From: an uncultured Peptococcaceae bacterium
GTDB lineage: Bacteria; Bacillota; Peptococcia; Peptococcales; Peptococcaceae
NCBI GenBank assembly: GCA_937976375.1
Contig: CALJRU010000054.1
Location: 1 to 43,276 of the forward strand
Reading direction: 5' to 3'
Length of the DNA stretch: 43,276 nt
Shown here piece after piece: positions 31,837 through 40,769 of this stretch. Under the pieces are notes generated by a model, which did not search any database, had not been told where the DNA came from, and saw nothing but the letters and a program-made list of their open reading frames with translations. Position 1 is the first letter of the stretch. The number at the start of each line of letters is the position of its first letter. The translations under genes were made by a program, and so were the position numbers.

Positions 31837-34146
31837 TCAATATTTTCCAAACAATACATATTTCAAGCGTTCCATAAAGGTCTTTGGTTCTCTATGGCTT
31901 GATTCCGGCGCAGCCGCTTCCGTTTTCTGAGCGACAGGCTGTTCAACAACCGGTTTCACTTTGCTGACAGCTGCCTGCTTAACCACCGTTTCTGGTTCAT
32001 TTTCTTCCTCAATGACCGTACGCATCGGTGCATGCTCGTTGACATCAATGCAGGAAGTAGACTCACGCAGCCATTTGAACAATTTGTACTGTTCATACTG
32101 GCTGTTGATCTTCTTTTCACCTTCTGCTGGATACAGACGCTTATATGTGCCATCTGGCTGCTGAACACGCGCCATCATGTTGTCTTTGCTGAGAATATCC
32201 AGCACATCAAACAGAGTGGCCTTCACTTCTTCATCAAGAATCTCCACGGCCACTTCGACACGATAGTTCAAGTTTCTTGTCATCCAATCGGCAGAGCCAA
32301 TGTACATATGCTGGCGCTCGCCATAACCAAACAGGAAGATACGTGGATGTTCCAAGAAACGGCCCACCATGCTCTTAATCGTGATGTTTTCGGTCATGCC
32401 TGGCACACCTGCACGCATGCAGCAGACGCCACGTACATACAGTGTAACCTGAACGCCAACTTGAGAAGCTTCAACCAATTTATCAATGATGTTCTTATCG
32501 CTCAAGCCATTGATCTTCGCAACCACGCGGGCAGGCTCTCCGCTCTTGGCCACTTCTATTTCCTTCTCAATCAGTTCCATGAAATGATTCTTCATCTGCA
32601 ATGGCGCCACCAACAGATAACGGCTCTTTTCTACAAACTGACCTAAACTCAGCGTTTCAAAAACGTTCACCGCTTCGGCTGCAATATCTTTATTGGTGGT
32701 AATCAATGAAAAGTCGGTATACTGACGTGCCGTCTTTTCATTATAGTTCCCGGTGCCAACCTGTACAATGTGCTTCACTTCACCATCCACGTTGCGCGTG
32801 ATCACGCATAATTTGGAGTGCACCTTGTACTGATCGAAGCCATAAATAACCTGGCAGCCAGCTTCTTCCAGACGCTTGGACCAAATAATATTGTGCTCTT
32901 CGTCAAAGCGCGCCTTCAATTCAACAAGAACCATGACGTTCTTACCATTTTCAGCCGCCTTTGCCAACGCTTGTGCCACCTTGCTGCCAGACGCAATACG
33001 ATACAAGGTGATGTTGATGGATTTAACCGTTGGATCCACTGCCGCTTCATCCAGCAAATCCAGGAATGTTTTCATCGAATGATATGGGTAAGCCAGCAAA
33101 ATATCACTGTTGCTGCGATCTAAATAACGGATGATGGAATCCCCCGGTTTGATACAAGCCGGCATCAGTGGTGGCATCGGCTCATAATTCAAAGTTGGGA
33201 ATTCATCCGTCAAATCACCAAACAAGCCATAGATAAAGTTCAGTGATAAAGGCAGCTCTGGTGTAATGATGACACTCTTTTGTTTTGCTTTTACACGTTT
33301 TAAAAGATAGCGCAGCAAATCTGGAGAAATCTGCTTAGAAAGCTGAACACGCACAACAGAAGAATGCTTTCTTGTTTTAATCAGCTGCTCCATCTGTTCG
33401 CGCCAATCCATTTCTTCGTCATAGCGCGCTTCATCGACACGCAAATCACCATTGCGCGTCAAACGGAAAATGAATTTGTCAACAATATTACTCTTCAACA
33501 GCAAACGATCGGCAAAATAATAGACCAATACCGCTGACGTAATGAAACAGAACCCACGACCAGATTCATCCGGGAAGATAAAATAACGTGGGAAGTTTGT
33601 ATTAAGAATCGGAATAACAGCAATATTTGATTTTTTATCAGAGCTTTCATAAGCAATGCACACATATTGCTCTTTATTGCTCAAGTACGGAAAAGGATGA
33701 TGAGAATCAACCACCTGCGGAGAAAGATAAGGCTTTACCGCTTGGTTAAAATATTTCTCGAGCATCTCTTCCTGGTAATCCGTTACATTGTCCGGCGAGA
33801 TTTCATAAATGCCATATTGACGCAGCTGCCCCATGAGGTTGACATAGCATTTTTCCACACGTGGAATGATGCGCTTGACTTCGTCATAGATCATATCCAA
33901 CTGTTCAGAAGCCGTCATCTTCGATTTTTTATCAATCTCATCCGGCGTTAACTCAGCCGCATCGCTTAATCCTCCGACGCGCACCATGAAGAACTCGTCC
34001 AGATTGGACCCATAGATGGACATGAACCGCATGCGTTCAAACAACGGCACTCTTGAATCTTCTGCTTCTTCCAGCACACGTTCATTAAAACGCAGCCAGC
34101 TCAATTCCCTATTTACATAAGGATTGTTGTTCATCTCTGAATTCAT
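31837..34146 (-). CDS. ppk1: Polyphosphate kinase 1
   Basis: The 769-residue enzyme makes long-chain polyphosphate from ATP. The N-terminal domain opens YVNRELSWLRFNERVLEEAED. Two phospholipase-D-like catalytic halves follow, with phospho-acceptor His in QYKVHSKLCVITR and FGYGERQHMYIGSADWMTRNLNYRVEV in the second. The last 60 residues are an Ala/Glu/Pro/Val-rich linker and a basic amphipathic end (FMERLKYVLFGKY) not found in standard Ppk1. ATG 34146 follows GGGAG; it overlaps the ppx end by 38 nt, implying coupling. Confidence 0.95.
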   Translation of the reverse strand: MNSEMNNNPYVNRELSWLRFNERVLEEAEDSRVPLFERMRFMSIYGSNLDEFFMVRVGGLSDAAELTPDEIDKKSKMTASEQLDMIYDEVKRIIPRVEKCYVNLMGQLRQYGIYEISPDNVTDYQEEMLEKYFNQAVKPYLSPQVVDSHHPFPYLSNKEQYVCIAYESSDKKSNIAVIPILNTNFPRYFIFPDESGRGFCFITSAVLVYYFADRLLLKSNIVDKFIFRLTRNGDLRVDEARYDEEMDWREQMEQLIKTRKHSSVVRVQLSKQISPDLLRYLLKRVKAKQKSVIITPELPLSLNFIYGLFGDLTDEFPTLNYEPMPPLMPACIKPGDSIIRYLDRSNSDILLAYPYHSMKTFLDLLDEAAVDPTVKSINITLYRIASGSKVAQALAKAAENGKNVMVLVELKARFDEEHNIIWSKRLEEAGCQVIYGFDQYKVHSKLCVITRNVDGEVKHIVQVGTGNYNEKTARQYTDFSLITTNKDIAAEAVNVFETLSLGQFVEKSRYLLVAPLQMKNHFMELIEKEIEVAKSGEPARVVAKINGLSDKNIIDKLVEASQVGVQVTLYVRGVCCMRAGVPGMTENITIKSMVGRFLEHPRIFLFGYGERQHMYIGSADWMTRNLNYRVEVAVEILDEEVKATLFDVLDILSKDNMMARVQQPDGTYKRLYPAEGEKKINSQYEQYKLFKWLRESTSCIDVNEHAPMRTVIEEENEPETVVKQAAVSKVKPVVEQPVAQKTEAAAPESSHREPKTFMERLKYVLFGKY

Positions 34147-35065
34147 CAATTCCGCTCCCTCTCAAAATTCCATTTTCGATCATATAACCTTCACGTACAC
34201 CATAGCCAACAACAACCAATTCTGTAGCACCAACAAAATTCATGATAGATTTAATGACAATCAAACCTGGAATAAAGGTGACCAAACGTTCCGGAATCAC
34301 TCGGTTCAATATCTTGATACCATCCATACCCAACATCGAGATGGCACGATCCAATTCTTCAATCTCATCAATCGTCATGGTATAGCCCATGGTCTCGCCA
34401 TCTTTTCCAAGGATATGCTTGTGAACTTTCGCTAAAGCGCGAGCCGTCCCCCCCATCCCATAGATGCGTTTAAATCCCTTTTTCGCAATTTCCATTGTGC
34501 CATCCAGTTCAGCATTCGCATATTTTGTAATCTTTGCACGCTGTTTTGAATTTGGGAACAAGCCTTTTACAAATTTATTGTACATTGCCAAGGCGCCAAT
34601 CTCTTTACTGGTGCTGGACACCAAACCATAATCATCGTAGTAAAAAACCTGCGCACTGCCGCCGCCAAGGTCAAAGCCAGCCGCCTTATCATCTTTGATG
34701 CAGCTCTGCAGACCAATATAATCGTAATAAGCTTCTTCACAGCCGGATAACAAGCGAATCTCAATGCCTGTTTCTTTTTTCACTTCAGATAAAACCTGAT
34801 TCTGATTGTTGATGCTGCGCAAAGATGCCGTTGCAAAGCAAGAGAAATTATCACATTGTGTTTCATCACACATGACCTTCATGCGTGTTAAAACAGAACA
34901 CAAACGATTAATCCCTTCGGTGGTAAGCACACCATCTTCAATATAACTCAAAATTTCCGCGAATTCTTTTTCATTAACCACCGCGCGAAAAGTATTATCA
35001 GAATTGATCTGATAAACCACTGCACGCATGGTATTCGATCCAATATCAATTAAACCATACTTCAA
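34109..35065 (-). CDS. ppx: Exopolyphosphatase / pppGpp phosphohydrolase family
   Basis: The 318-residue protein is a short Ppx/GppA enzyme of the ASKHA fold. It has GLIDIGSNTMRAVVY (phosphate 1 motif), a central FATASLRSI, and GFDLGGGSAQVFYYDD (phosphate 2 motif), with the family's catalytic Glu in LSGCEEAYYDYIG. It lacks the C-terminal HD domain of longer family members. It hydrolyses polyphosphate chain ends or pppGpp, and lies between an unknown gene and ppk1, a classic synthesis/degradation pair. Confidence 0.92.
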   Translation of the reverse strand: MKYGLIDIGSNTMRAVVYQINSDNTFRAVVNEKEFAEILSYIEDGVLTTEGINRLCSVLTRMKVMCDETQCDNFSCFATASLRSINNQNQVLSEVKKETGIEIRLLSGCEEAYYDYIGLQSCIKDDKAAGFDLGGGSAQVFYYDDYGLVSSTSKEIGALAMYNKFVKGLFPNSKQRAKITKYANAELDGTMEIAKKGFKRIYGMGGTARALAKVHKHILGKDGETMGYTMTIDEIEELDRAISMLGMDGIKILNRVIPERLVTFIPGLIVIKSIMNFVGATELVVVGYGVREGYMIENGILRGSGIDEFRDEQQSLCK

Positions 35066-35084
35066 CTTTTTTCTCTCTTTTCTT

Positions 35085-35624
35085 TTAAATAGTTAAGCTT
35101 TCATGCCAATAAGCTGTCTGTGGGTCATCCTTTACAGCTTGGAATTTTTTCAATCGTCCTGGTGCATACTTGAACGAATAACTAAAGAAGAATGCAATCT
35201 CATCCTCTGCTGAGTCCTTTGGACGCACCACAACCTGGTCAGGATAAAACATATACTGTACATCCTGGTCACGCCAAGACATTTCAATATTCCCAACCTT
35301 TACCGTAATCGTTCCCCATTCACCAATACTGATATCGGTAAGTGGCCCACGGCTGCCTTTCAGCTCACGATACTGAAACCCCATGGAATAGTTGGTCTCA
35401 TTAAGGATTGCTGTAAAATGCTCAACAATGTAACGTCCCGGCAAACTGATTTCTTCGATTAAACGTCGTTCCGAATCAATAGCTTTATCGATCAGTGCCA
35501 AACGCTTTTGCAAAGATAAATCCTCGTCATCAGACCAAGACATTTTCGTTTTAAATTTTTTCAGCGTTTCCTGTAAGTCTTCACATAAAAGAAGAACCTC
35601 TGCGTCATGTTCTAAAAATTGCAT
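35085..35624 (-). CDS. Unknown protein heading the ppx-ppk1 operon
   Basis: A 179-residue cytoplasmic protein with no recognised family. Residues 1-60 are highly charged and helical, probably a coiled coil (LCEDLQETLKKFKTKM...QKRLALIDKAIDSERRLIEEI). The rest looks alpha/beta with aromatic strands (WGTITVKVGNIEMSW, QYMFYPDQVVVR, FFFSYSFKYAPGRLKKF). No membrane helix. The start chosen is the inner ATG at 35624, nine nt after GAAGG. It lies 19 nt upstream of ppx in the same orientation, so a role in polyphosphate metabolism is possible but unproven. Confidence 0.75.
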   Translation of the reverse strand: MQFLEHDAEVLLLCEDLQETLKKFKTKMSWSDDEDLSLQKRLALIDKAIDSERRLIEEISLPGRYIVEHFTAILNETNYSMGFQYRELKGSRGPLTDISIGEWGTITVKVGNIEMSWRDQDVQYMFYPDQVVVRPKDSAEDEIAFFFSYSFKYAPGRLKKFQAVKDDPQTAYWHESLTI

Positions 35625-35681
35625 GTCCGTCATCCTTCATCATAGAATAGTTTATAGAAGCGAATCATATAATCTGTTCAT

Positions 35682-35710
35682 ATTATATCATGCTCTCAGT
35701 CTTGCCGCAA
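35682..35710 (-). promoter_or_regulatory. Promoter of the unknown-ppx-ppk1 operon
   Basis: Minus strand TTGCGG (35705-35710), a 17-nt spacer and TATAAT (35682-35687). Confidence 0.65.
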
Positions 35711-35810
35711 AGAATTCTCCCTGCTTTCATTATTATACAGCAAGTTTTTTTAGGAAAAATCACCTTTATGTAAACATCTTGTAAAACTTGCATCAGCTTT
35801 ATTTTTTCTC

Positions 35811-35839
35811 TTGACAATTTATGAAAATATGTGTATTAT
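35811..35839 (+). promoter_or_regulatory. tRNA-Leu promoter
   Basis: Plus strand TTGACA (35811-35816), a 17-nt spacer and TATTAT (35834-35839), about 20 nt before the tRNA. Confidence 0.85.
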
Positions 35840-35859
35840 AGGCTAGTAACGACGAACAA

Positions 35860-35943
35860 GCCAGCGTGATGGAACTGGCAGACGTGACGGACTCAAAATC
35901 CGTTGGGCTAACACCCGTGTGGGTTCGAATCCCACCGCTGGCA
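35860..35943 (+). tRNA. tRNA-Leu (anticodon CAA)
   Basis: An 84-nt class II tRNA. The acceptor stem GCCAGCG/CGCTGGC closes with discriminator A. The anticodon loop CTCAAAA in the stem ACGGA/TCCGT gives anticodon CAA (codon UUG). There is a long variable arm and a canonical GGTTCGAATCC T-arm. CCA is not encoded. It is the only plus-strand gene in its neighbourhood. Confidence 0.97.
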
Positions 35944-35944
35944 T

Positions 35945-35980
35945 AACCTCTTGCAGAATCTGCAAGAGGTTTTCTTTTTT
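35945..35980 (+). terminator. Terminator of tRNA-Leu
   Basis: A 12-bp stem (AACCTCTTGCAG with its complement, 3-nt loop) directly after the tRNA, followed by a T-rich run. Confidence 0.9.
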
Positions 35981-35988
35981 CAAAATAA

Positions 35989-36028
35989 AAAAGGCGGCGC
36001 AGTCTTCTAAAGTACTGCGCCGCCTTTT
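35989..36028 (-). terminator. Terminator, distal of a tandem pair
   Basis: A 15-bp GC-rich stem (AAAAGGCGGCGCAGT with its complement) with a T-run on the minus strand, downstream of the cls operon. Confidence 0.88.
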
Positions 36029-36042
36029 ATCGTTGATGACAA

Positions 36043-36077
36043 AAAATGGTACCGCCCACAACAGACCGTACCATTTT
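36043..36077 (-). terminator. Terminator, proximal of a tandem pair
   Basis: A 10-bp stem (AAAATGGTAC with its complement, 15-nt loop) with TTTTTTG on the minus strand, just past the small membrane protein gene. Two consecutive terminators shield the convergent tRNA. Confidence 0.75.
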
Positions 36078-36085
36078 CATAAATA

Positions 36086-36319
36086 TCACATTAGAAAAAG
36101 CCAGCATAATACGCAAACCATTGAAACGATATACATCGCCAGAAAAACCAGCTTCATTTTTAGCGGATATGGACGCAGCATGGTGATATCCAAAATCAGC
36201 ATTGTCACAACACCACATAGAACGCCCCATAACAACATGCCACTCAGCTGCCATATCGGCAAAGCGATCAGCACGCCCAAAAGAACAATCACTATATAGA
36301 TAACGTTTTTCGAAATCAT
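36086..36319 (-). CDS. Small three-helix membrane protein downstream of cls
   Basis: A 77-residue hydrophobic protein with about three membrane helices: IYIVIVLLGVLIALPIW, GVLCGVVTMLILDI and LVFLAMYIVSMVCVLCWLF. A short basic loop RPYPLKMK lies before the last. The family is not recognised. It starts 14 nt after the cls stop with AAAGGA upstream, so it is cotranscribed with cls, and a link to cardiolipin or envelope function is possible. Confidence 0.7.
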   Translation of the reverse strand: MISKNVIYIVIVLLGVLIALPIWQLSGMLLWGVLCGVVTMLILDITMLRPYPLKMKLVFLAMYIVSMVCVLCWLFLM

Positions 36320-36333
36320 TGCACAGCCATCCT

Positions 36334-37896
36334 TTACATCAAGGGACCAAATACGCGCATCAAGCGCCCAAACACACGCTTATACAGTGGAAAAGCACTG
36401 TAGGTTTTCAAATATATGCGCTCACTTTTGGCAATCGTATCTTGAAAATCCTCTTCCGCTGCTCCTGCAATTTCCTTATCGTATACCAACACACCATTCT
36501 CAAAGTGCAAAAATAAACTACGGAAATCCAAATTCACTGAACCGACGGTAGAAATACAGCCATCACTAACAAACACTTTAGAATGAAGAAATCCCGGCGT
36601 AAATTCATAGATCTTAATGCCAGCTTTTAATAATTCAGGATAATAGCTTCTTGCGATCATAAAGACAATCTTTTTGTCGGGAATGTGCGGCAAAATAAGC
36701 GACACTTCAATGCCACGCTGAGACGCAAATTCCAACGATTTGCGCAAGCGTTCATCCAAAATAAGGTAAGGCGTCATAATATGGACATAATCTTCGGCGA
36801 CATTCAGAATCTGACAATACACATTCGCCGCCGTATCATGATTATTTTCCGGCGCATCCGCGTAAGGAGCAATAATCGAATTACTTGGCATCGGATTATC
36901 TTCCACGCGCATATAATGCATGTATGCGTCCGTATGCCAATCTGCAGCAACATCCCACATCTGCATGAACATTGCTGTTAGTGACTGAACGCCATTCCCG
37001 GTAATACGCAGACCAGCATCTTTCCAATAGCCAAAACGCGTGATCAAGTTGGCATATTCATCTGCAAGGTTAAAGCCGCCAGTATATCCCACTTTGCCAT
37101 CAATCACGGTAATTTTACGGTGATCTCTGTTATTTTGATAGGAAGATAAAATTGGTCGAATCGGCGAAAAAACACAGCATTGAATACCCATTTCATTGAT
37201 TTTTTCACAATAACGCTTAGGAAGCTTTAATCCGCAAAATCCATCATACATGAGACGAACTTCAACGCCGGCATCCGCCTTTCTTTTTAAAATATCCAAC
37301 AGTCGATCCATGATGTCACCTTCATGAACGATAAAGTATTCCATGAAAATGAACGATTCTGCCTTTTCAAGATCTTCAAACAATGCCTCTAAGGCTTCCT
37401 CGCCAGTCTTGAAATAAGTCAGTTCTTCACCATAATATGTTGGATACATGCACGCTGTCGACAAATATTGAAACAAGCCCACATATTTATTATTCATGAA
37501 CGACAAATCGTGACGTGCTGCCTCACTATCTGTTAAGTGCAATGCTGTCACCAATTCTTTTTCATGCACCTTCGCTGCCAAATGACCTGTTCCAGGCACC
37601 AAACGCAAGATGACATACATCATCAACGCCACCGTCGGCATCAAAGCCAGAAGAATCAGCCATGACACTTGGTAAGAATTGTGTGGACAGCGAATGATGA
37701 TATACGTAATCATCAAAATTATCAAGATTACGACGACAATCTGAAAAATGACCGCATAATTTCTGGCAACTTTTTCGGTGACAAGAAAATAAAAGCCACC
37801 CCAAGCCGCCACTTGAATGGCAACTAAAATCACTGTCCAAAAAATAGAGTTATTGACTGCAGACAAACTTTTTTGCCGAATTTTTTCGTTGTTCAT
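36334..37896 (-). CDS. cls: Cardiolipin synthase
   Basis: The 520-residue enzyme has N-terminal membrane helices (FWTVILVAIQVAAWGGFYFLV; AVIFQIVVVILIILMITYIII; LILLALMPTVALMMYVIL). Two phospholipase-D HKD motifs follow: HRKITVIDGKVGYTGGFN, and HSKVFVSDGCISTVGSVN in the second half. It condenses phosphatidylglycerol molecules into cardiolipin at the membrane. The start has GGGGAGGGG upstream; length and layout are as in Firmicutes ClsA-type enzymes. Confidence 0.95.
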   Translation of the reverse strand: MNNEKIRQKSLSAVNNSIFWTVILVAIQVAAWGGFYFLVTEKVARNYAVIFQIVVVILIILMITYIIIRCPHNSYQVSWLILLALMPTVALMMYVILRLVPGTGHLAAKVHEKELVTALHLTDSEAARHDLSFMNNKYVGLFQYLSTACMYPTYYGEELTYFKTGEEALEALFEDLEKAESFIFMEYFIVHEGDIMDRLLDILKRKADAGVEVRLMYDGFCGLKLPKRYCEKINEMGIQCCVFSPIRPILSSYQNNRDHRKITVIDGKVGYTGGFNLADEYANLITRFGYWKDAGLRITGNGVQSLTAMFMQMWDVAADWHTDAYMHYMRVEDNPMPSNSIIAPYADAPENNHDTAANVYCQILNVAEDYVHIMTPYLILDERLRKSLEFASQRGIEVSLILPHIPDKKIVFMIARSYYPELLKAGIKIYEFTPGFLHSKVFVSDGCISTVGSVNLDFRSLFLHFENGVLVYDKEIAGAAEEDFQDTIAKSERIYLKTYSAFPLYKRVFGRLMRVFGPLM

Positions 37897-37930
37897 AAAT
37901 CCCCCTCCCTTCGTGCCAACACATTATTTT

Positions 37931-37958
37931 ATTATAATTACATTCAATACTAAGTCAA
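37931..37958 (-). promoter_or_regulatory. Promoter of cls
   Basis: Minus strand TTGACT (37953-37958), a 16-nt spacer and TATAAT (37931-37936). Confidence 0.65.
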
Positions 37959-38006
37959 TCAGGATTCATTGTCAACAAACCCACAATATTTTCTCCTTCA
38001 TTCAAA

Positions 38007-38040
38007 AACAAAAGCATCCCGTTTCCGGGATGCTTTTGTT
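38007..38040 (-). terminator. Terminator of rubrerythrin
   Basis: A 15-bp stem (AACAAAAGCATCCCG with its complement) with loop TTTC (plus strand), followed by a run of five Ts on the minus strand, six nt from the stop. Confidence 0.9.
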
Positions 38041-38045
38041 CAGAA

Positions 38046-38588
38046 TCAATAATTTTCAGCCAGCACTTCAAAGTATGCCTGAGGATGGCTGCATGCAGGG
38101 CAGATCTGTGGTGGTTCTTTGCCTTCAAAAATATAACCGCAATTGTTGCACTTCCACTTAACAGATTCTTCTTTCTTAAACGTGGTACCGTTTTCAATGC
38201 CCGCCAATAACGCCAAATAACGTTTCTCGTGAGCAGCTTCAACCTGTGCAATCAGATCCATGCGTGTTGCAATTTCATCAAAGCCTTCTTCTCGCGCTTC
38301 TTCGGCCATTCTCTTATACATATCTGTCCATTCATAATTTTCGCCAGCCGCTGCATCTTTAAGATTTTCCGGCGTGCTCTTAATGGCACCACCTTGCAAA
38401 TACTTGAACCAGAGCTTTGCATGTTCCATTTCATTCTTGGCGGTCTCTTCAAACAACATCTGAATTTGAACATAGCCATCTTTTTTCGCTTGAGAAGCAT
38501 AGTAGGTATACTTATTACGCGCCTGAGATTCACCAGCAAAAGCTTCTTGCAAATTCTTCTCTGTCTTTGTTCCCTTGAGTTCTTTCAT
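38046..38588 (-). CDS. rbr: Rubrerythrin
   Basis: The 180-residue protein has a ferritin-like diiron domain, with Glu ligands in NLQEAFAGESQARNKY and ETAKNEMEHAKLW and in the second helix pair, including QVEAAHEKRY. A C-terminal rubredoxin-like FeS4 domain has CNNCGY...CPACSHP. It reduces hydrogen peroxide in anaerobes with electrons from rubredoxin or NADH-linked partners. The start follows TGGAGGG. It stands alone with its own terminator. Confidence 0.95.
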   Translation of the reverse strand: MKELKGTKTEKNLQEAFAGESQARNKYTYYASQAKKDGYVQIQMLFEETAKNEMEHAKLWFKYLQGGAIKSTPENLKDAAAGENYEWTDMYKRMAEEAREEGFDEIATRMDLIAQVEAAHEKRYLALLAGIENGTTFKKEESVKWKCNNCGYIFEGKEPPQICPACSHPQAYFEVLAENY

Positions 38589-38768
38589 GTTGTCCCTCCA
38601 TTTTAGTCTAAAATACGTCGTAACCAACACTAACCAAAAAGCAGTCATTCTTTCTGCAAGAAAGGATCTACTTTAACAACGAAACATGTAAGCTTTTCAC
38701 TTCTGAAATCCAACGACCTGAAAAGCGCCCTTACATCTCACGCACTTTCAGCAGCATGTATGCATAAA

Positions 38769-39038
38769 TTATTGTGCACTATTCGCCAGGCGATAAATAT
38801 GCCCATTTTTATGAAGAGCAACCACAACATTTCCGGTAACGAGATCTACATAGTTGAACGACAACCGCCGTTCCGCCTGATCTTCAGCTTTCACGACAAA
38901 CACATTACGATAGGTAGCTTCTAGTTCTCCTTTGTGATTCACAACGCGGTTACGCCCGATATTCACATCCAGTTCAATCTCACACCCAACAAATGGCTGA
39001 AGAGATTTCTTCACACGCTCTATCGTCATCTTCGTCAT
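38769..39038 (-). CDS. veg: Veg protein (DUF1021)
   Basis: An 89-residue protein of the Veg family: MTIERVKKSLQPFVGCEIELDVNIGRNRVVNHKGELEATYRNVFVVK, then RRLSFNYVDLVTGNVVV. In Bacillus, Veg is highly expressed and has been linked to biofilm formation; its biochemical role is unclear. The start chosen (ATG 39038) is preceded by GAGAGG; an adjacent upstream ATG pair overlaps that site. Two sigma-A promoters precede it. Confidence 0.88.
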   Translation of the reverse strand: MTKMTIERVKKSLQPFVGCEIELDVNIGRNRVVNHKGELEATYRNVFVVKAEDQAERRLSFNYVDLVTGNVVVALHKNGHIYRLANSAQ

Positions 39039-39063
39039 ATGCATCATCCTCTCTAGTGTTCTA

Positions 39064-39092
39064 ATTATAGCACAAAATATTCGTGGACGCAA
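39064..39092 (-). promoter_or_regulatory. veg proximal promoter
   Basis: Minus strand TTGCGT (39087-39092), a 17-nt spacer and TATAAT (39064-39069); the predicted leader is only about 20 nt. Confidence 0.6.
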
Positions 39093-39104
39093 AAGAAATT
39101 ATTT

Positions 39105-39133
39105 ATTATACCGTTACTCTGTTTTTTTGTCAA
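39105..39133 (-). promoter_or_regulatory. veg distal promoter, perfect consensus
   Basis: Minus strand TTGACA (39128-39133), a 17-nt spacer and TATAAT (39105-39110): an exact sigma-A consensus. Confidence 0.85.
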
Positions 39134-39248
39134 GAACATTAACCAATGTTTCATCATGCTTACTTCTGTTTTTTCAAATATTTCTAAAAAATGTCTTGAT
39201 GCAGTACACAGTCAAAGCCTTTGTCGTGAATATTTTTTCTAAAGCACT

Positions 39249-40645
39249 TTATTTTACAACAGTTTTGCGAAAAGCTGCAATTTGAAACACAAAATTCAAA
39301 ACCAATAGTACCAAAAATAGCGCAAAAATCCAATGAATCCCAATCGCTGTTGCATCTACAGTTGACGAATAACCAGATTTTTTTGGAACATCGTTAAAAT
39401 CACCGCTGCGATAGATGTTCCCATTGATCCAGCCAATTGTCCAAAAGTGTTAAGAACAGCATTTCCATCCGAATGGTCTTTTGGCGAAATCGTCTGCAAC
39501 GCATGCGTCATCGTATTGCCATACGTGCATCCCAAGCCGAGTTCCATAATGATGTAAAATACCACCACCATTGCCGTTTGCATATAGGCGCCTGCTACAA
39601 AGAATAATGCAGCTCCCACGATTGCAAGAACGCTTCCGAAATATATTGGTTTCTTTGCTCCATATTTGTCCAAAATCATGCCACTATATACAGAAAGAAA
39701 AGCCTGTCCCATAGCACCTGGCAGCAGACACAACCCTGTAATAAATGCGCTCGCTCCACAAACGACTTGAAGATAATTGGAGAGCACAAACGAAAAACCT
39801 AAAAAAACAATTTGCATAAAGATATAGGAAAACAGATGCCAATTAAATGCCGCCGTGTAAAAAACATTCAAACGCACCAGTGGCTTTTCTCGTTTGCTCG
39901 CATGCACAGAAAATCCTAACAATGCAGCAAGTCCCAAAAGTAAAAACACGACAACTTCCAGCGGTTTACCTGATGCCGACTCTAAACTAGTAATACTGTA
40001 AACAAGAAAGAAAAAGCCAATCACAACCAGCAGCGTCCCTAGTTTGTCCAAAGCCAATCTGTCCGGTTCCTTTTTTTGCTGAATGGTAAGACCGCCCGCA
40101 CCCAAAGAAAGGATTGTAAGCGGAACCATCAATAAAAATATGGCCCGCCATCCTAACGCCGTAACAACAATTCCACCAAAAGTTGGTCCTAGCGCAGGCC
40201 CAGCTGCCATAATCAGAGACGCACATCCCATCATGGTACCCGTCTTCGACGCAGGCACCTGCTCCAGAATAATATTAAACACCATAGGCAGCGCAACACC
40301 AATACCAACACCTTGAACAATAGCCGAAGCCACCAACACTTCAAAAGACCATGTAAAACTCCCAAGCAAACATCCCATTAAAAAGATGCTTCCGGAAAAT
40401 AAAAATAAATGTTTTGTTCTAAAACGCTTCTTTAAATAAGCAGATATAGGCGTAATCATTGCAACAACCAACATTTTACCCGTCGTCAACCATTGCACCG
40501 ACGATGCGCTTACTCCATACTCTTTCATCAACGTAGGAAAAGCAATATTGATCGCCGTTTCTGTCAACAGGCCACATAAGACCAATAAACTCACGGATAA
40601 TATTGCAATCAACACCTTAAAATTGATCTTTTCTTCACACTTCAT
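39249..40645 (-). pseudogene. DHA2-type MFS drug exporter, frameshifted near the 3' end
   Basis: The intact part (429 codons, to a TAG at 39356) has about 13 membrane helices of a proton-driven major facilitator exporter, with TGKMLVVAMITPISAYLKKRF (motif A region) and the motif C-like MAAGPALGPTFGG. After a run of seven A (39378-39384) the frame breaks. With one more A, translation continues to a TAA at 39249-39251 and adds a clean final helix, IHWIFALFLVLLVLNFVFQI. So a one-base loss, a slippage site or a sequencing error truncates the protein. The start has AAAGGAG upstream. Controlled by the MerR-type promoter next to it. Confidence 0.8.
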
Positions 40646-40676
40646 ACATAATACTCCTTTCCTCTTTCACTGGCTT

Positions 40677-40707
40677 ATCATAAACTATCCTACAACGGGA
40701 AGGTCAA
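40677..40707 (-). promoter_or_regulatory. MerR-type 19-bp-spacer promoter of the MFS gene
   Basis: Minus strand TTGACC (40702-40707), a 19-nt spacer and TATGAT (40677-40682). The overlong spacer contains an imperfect dyad (CTTCCCGTTGTAGGATAG), as in promoters twisted into activity by MerR-family proteins. It overlaps the divergent merR promoter. Confidence 0.8.
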
Positions 40708-40719
40708 GCATGTTAAAAT
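40691..40719 (+). promoter_or_regulatory. Putative promoter of the MerR-family gene
   Basis: Plus strand TACAAC (40691-40696), a 17-nt spacer and TAAAAT (40714-40719), overlapping the operator; suggests autoregulation. Confidence 0.4.
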
Positions 40720-40769
40720 AACTACATACCCTTAACGCAGCACGAAACAAAAGAAAGGAGCCACTTATC

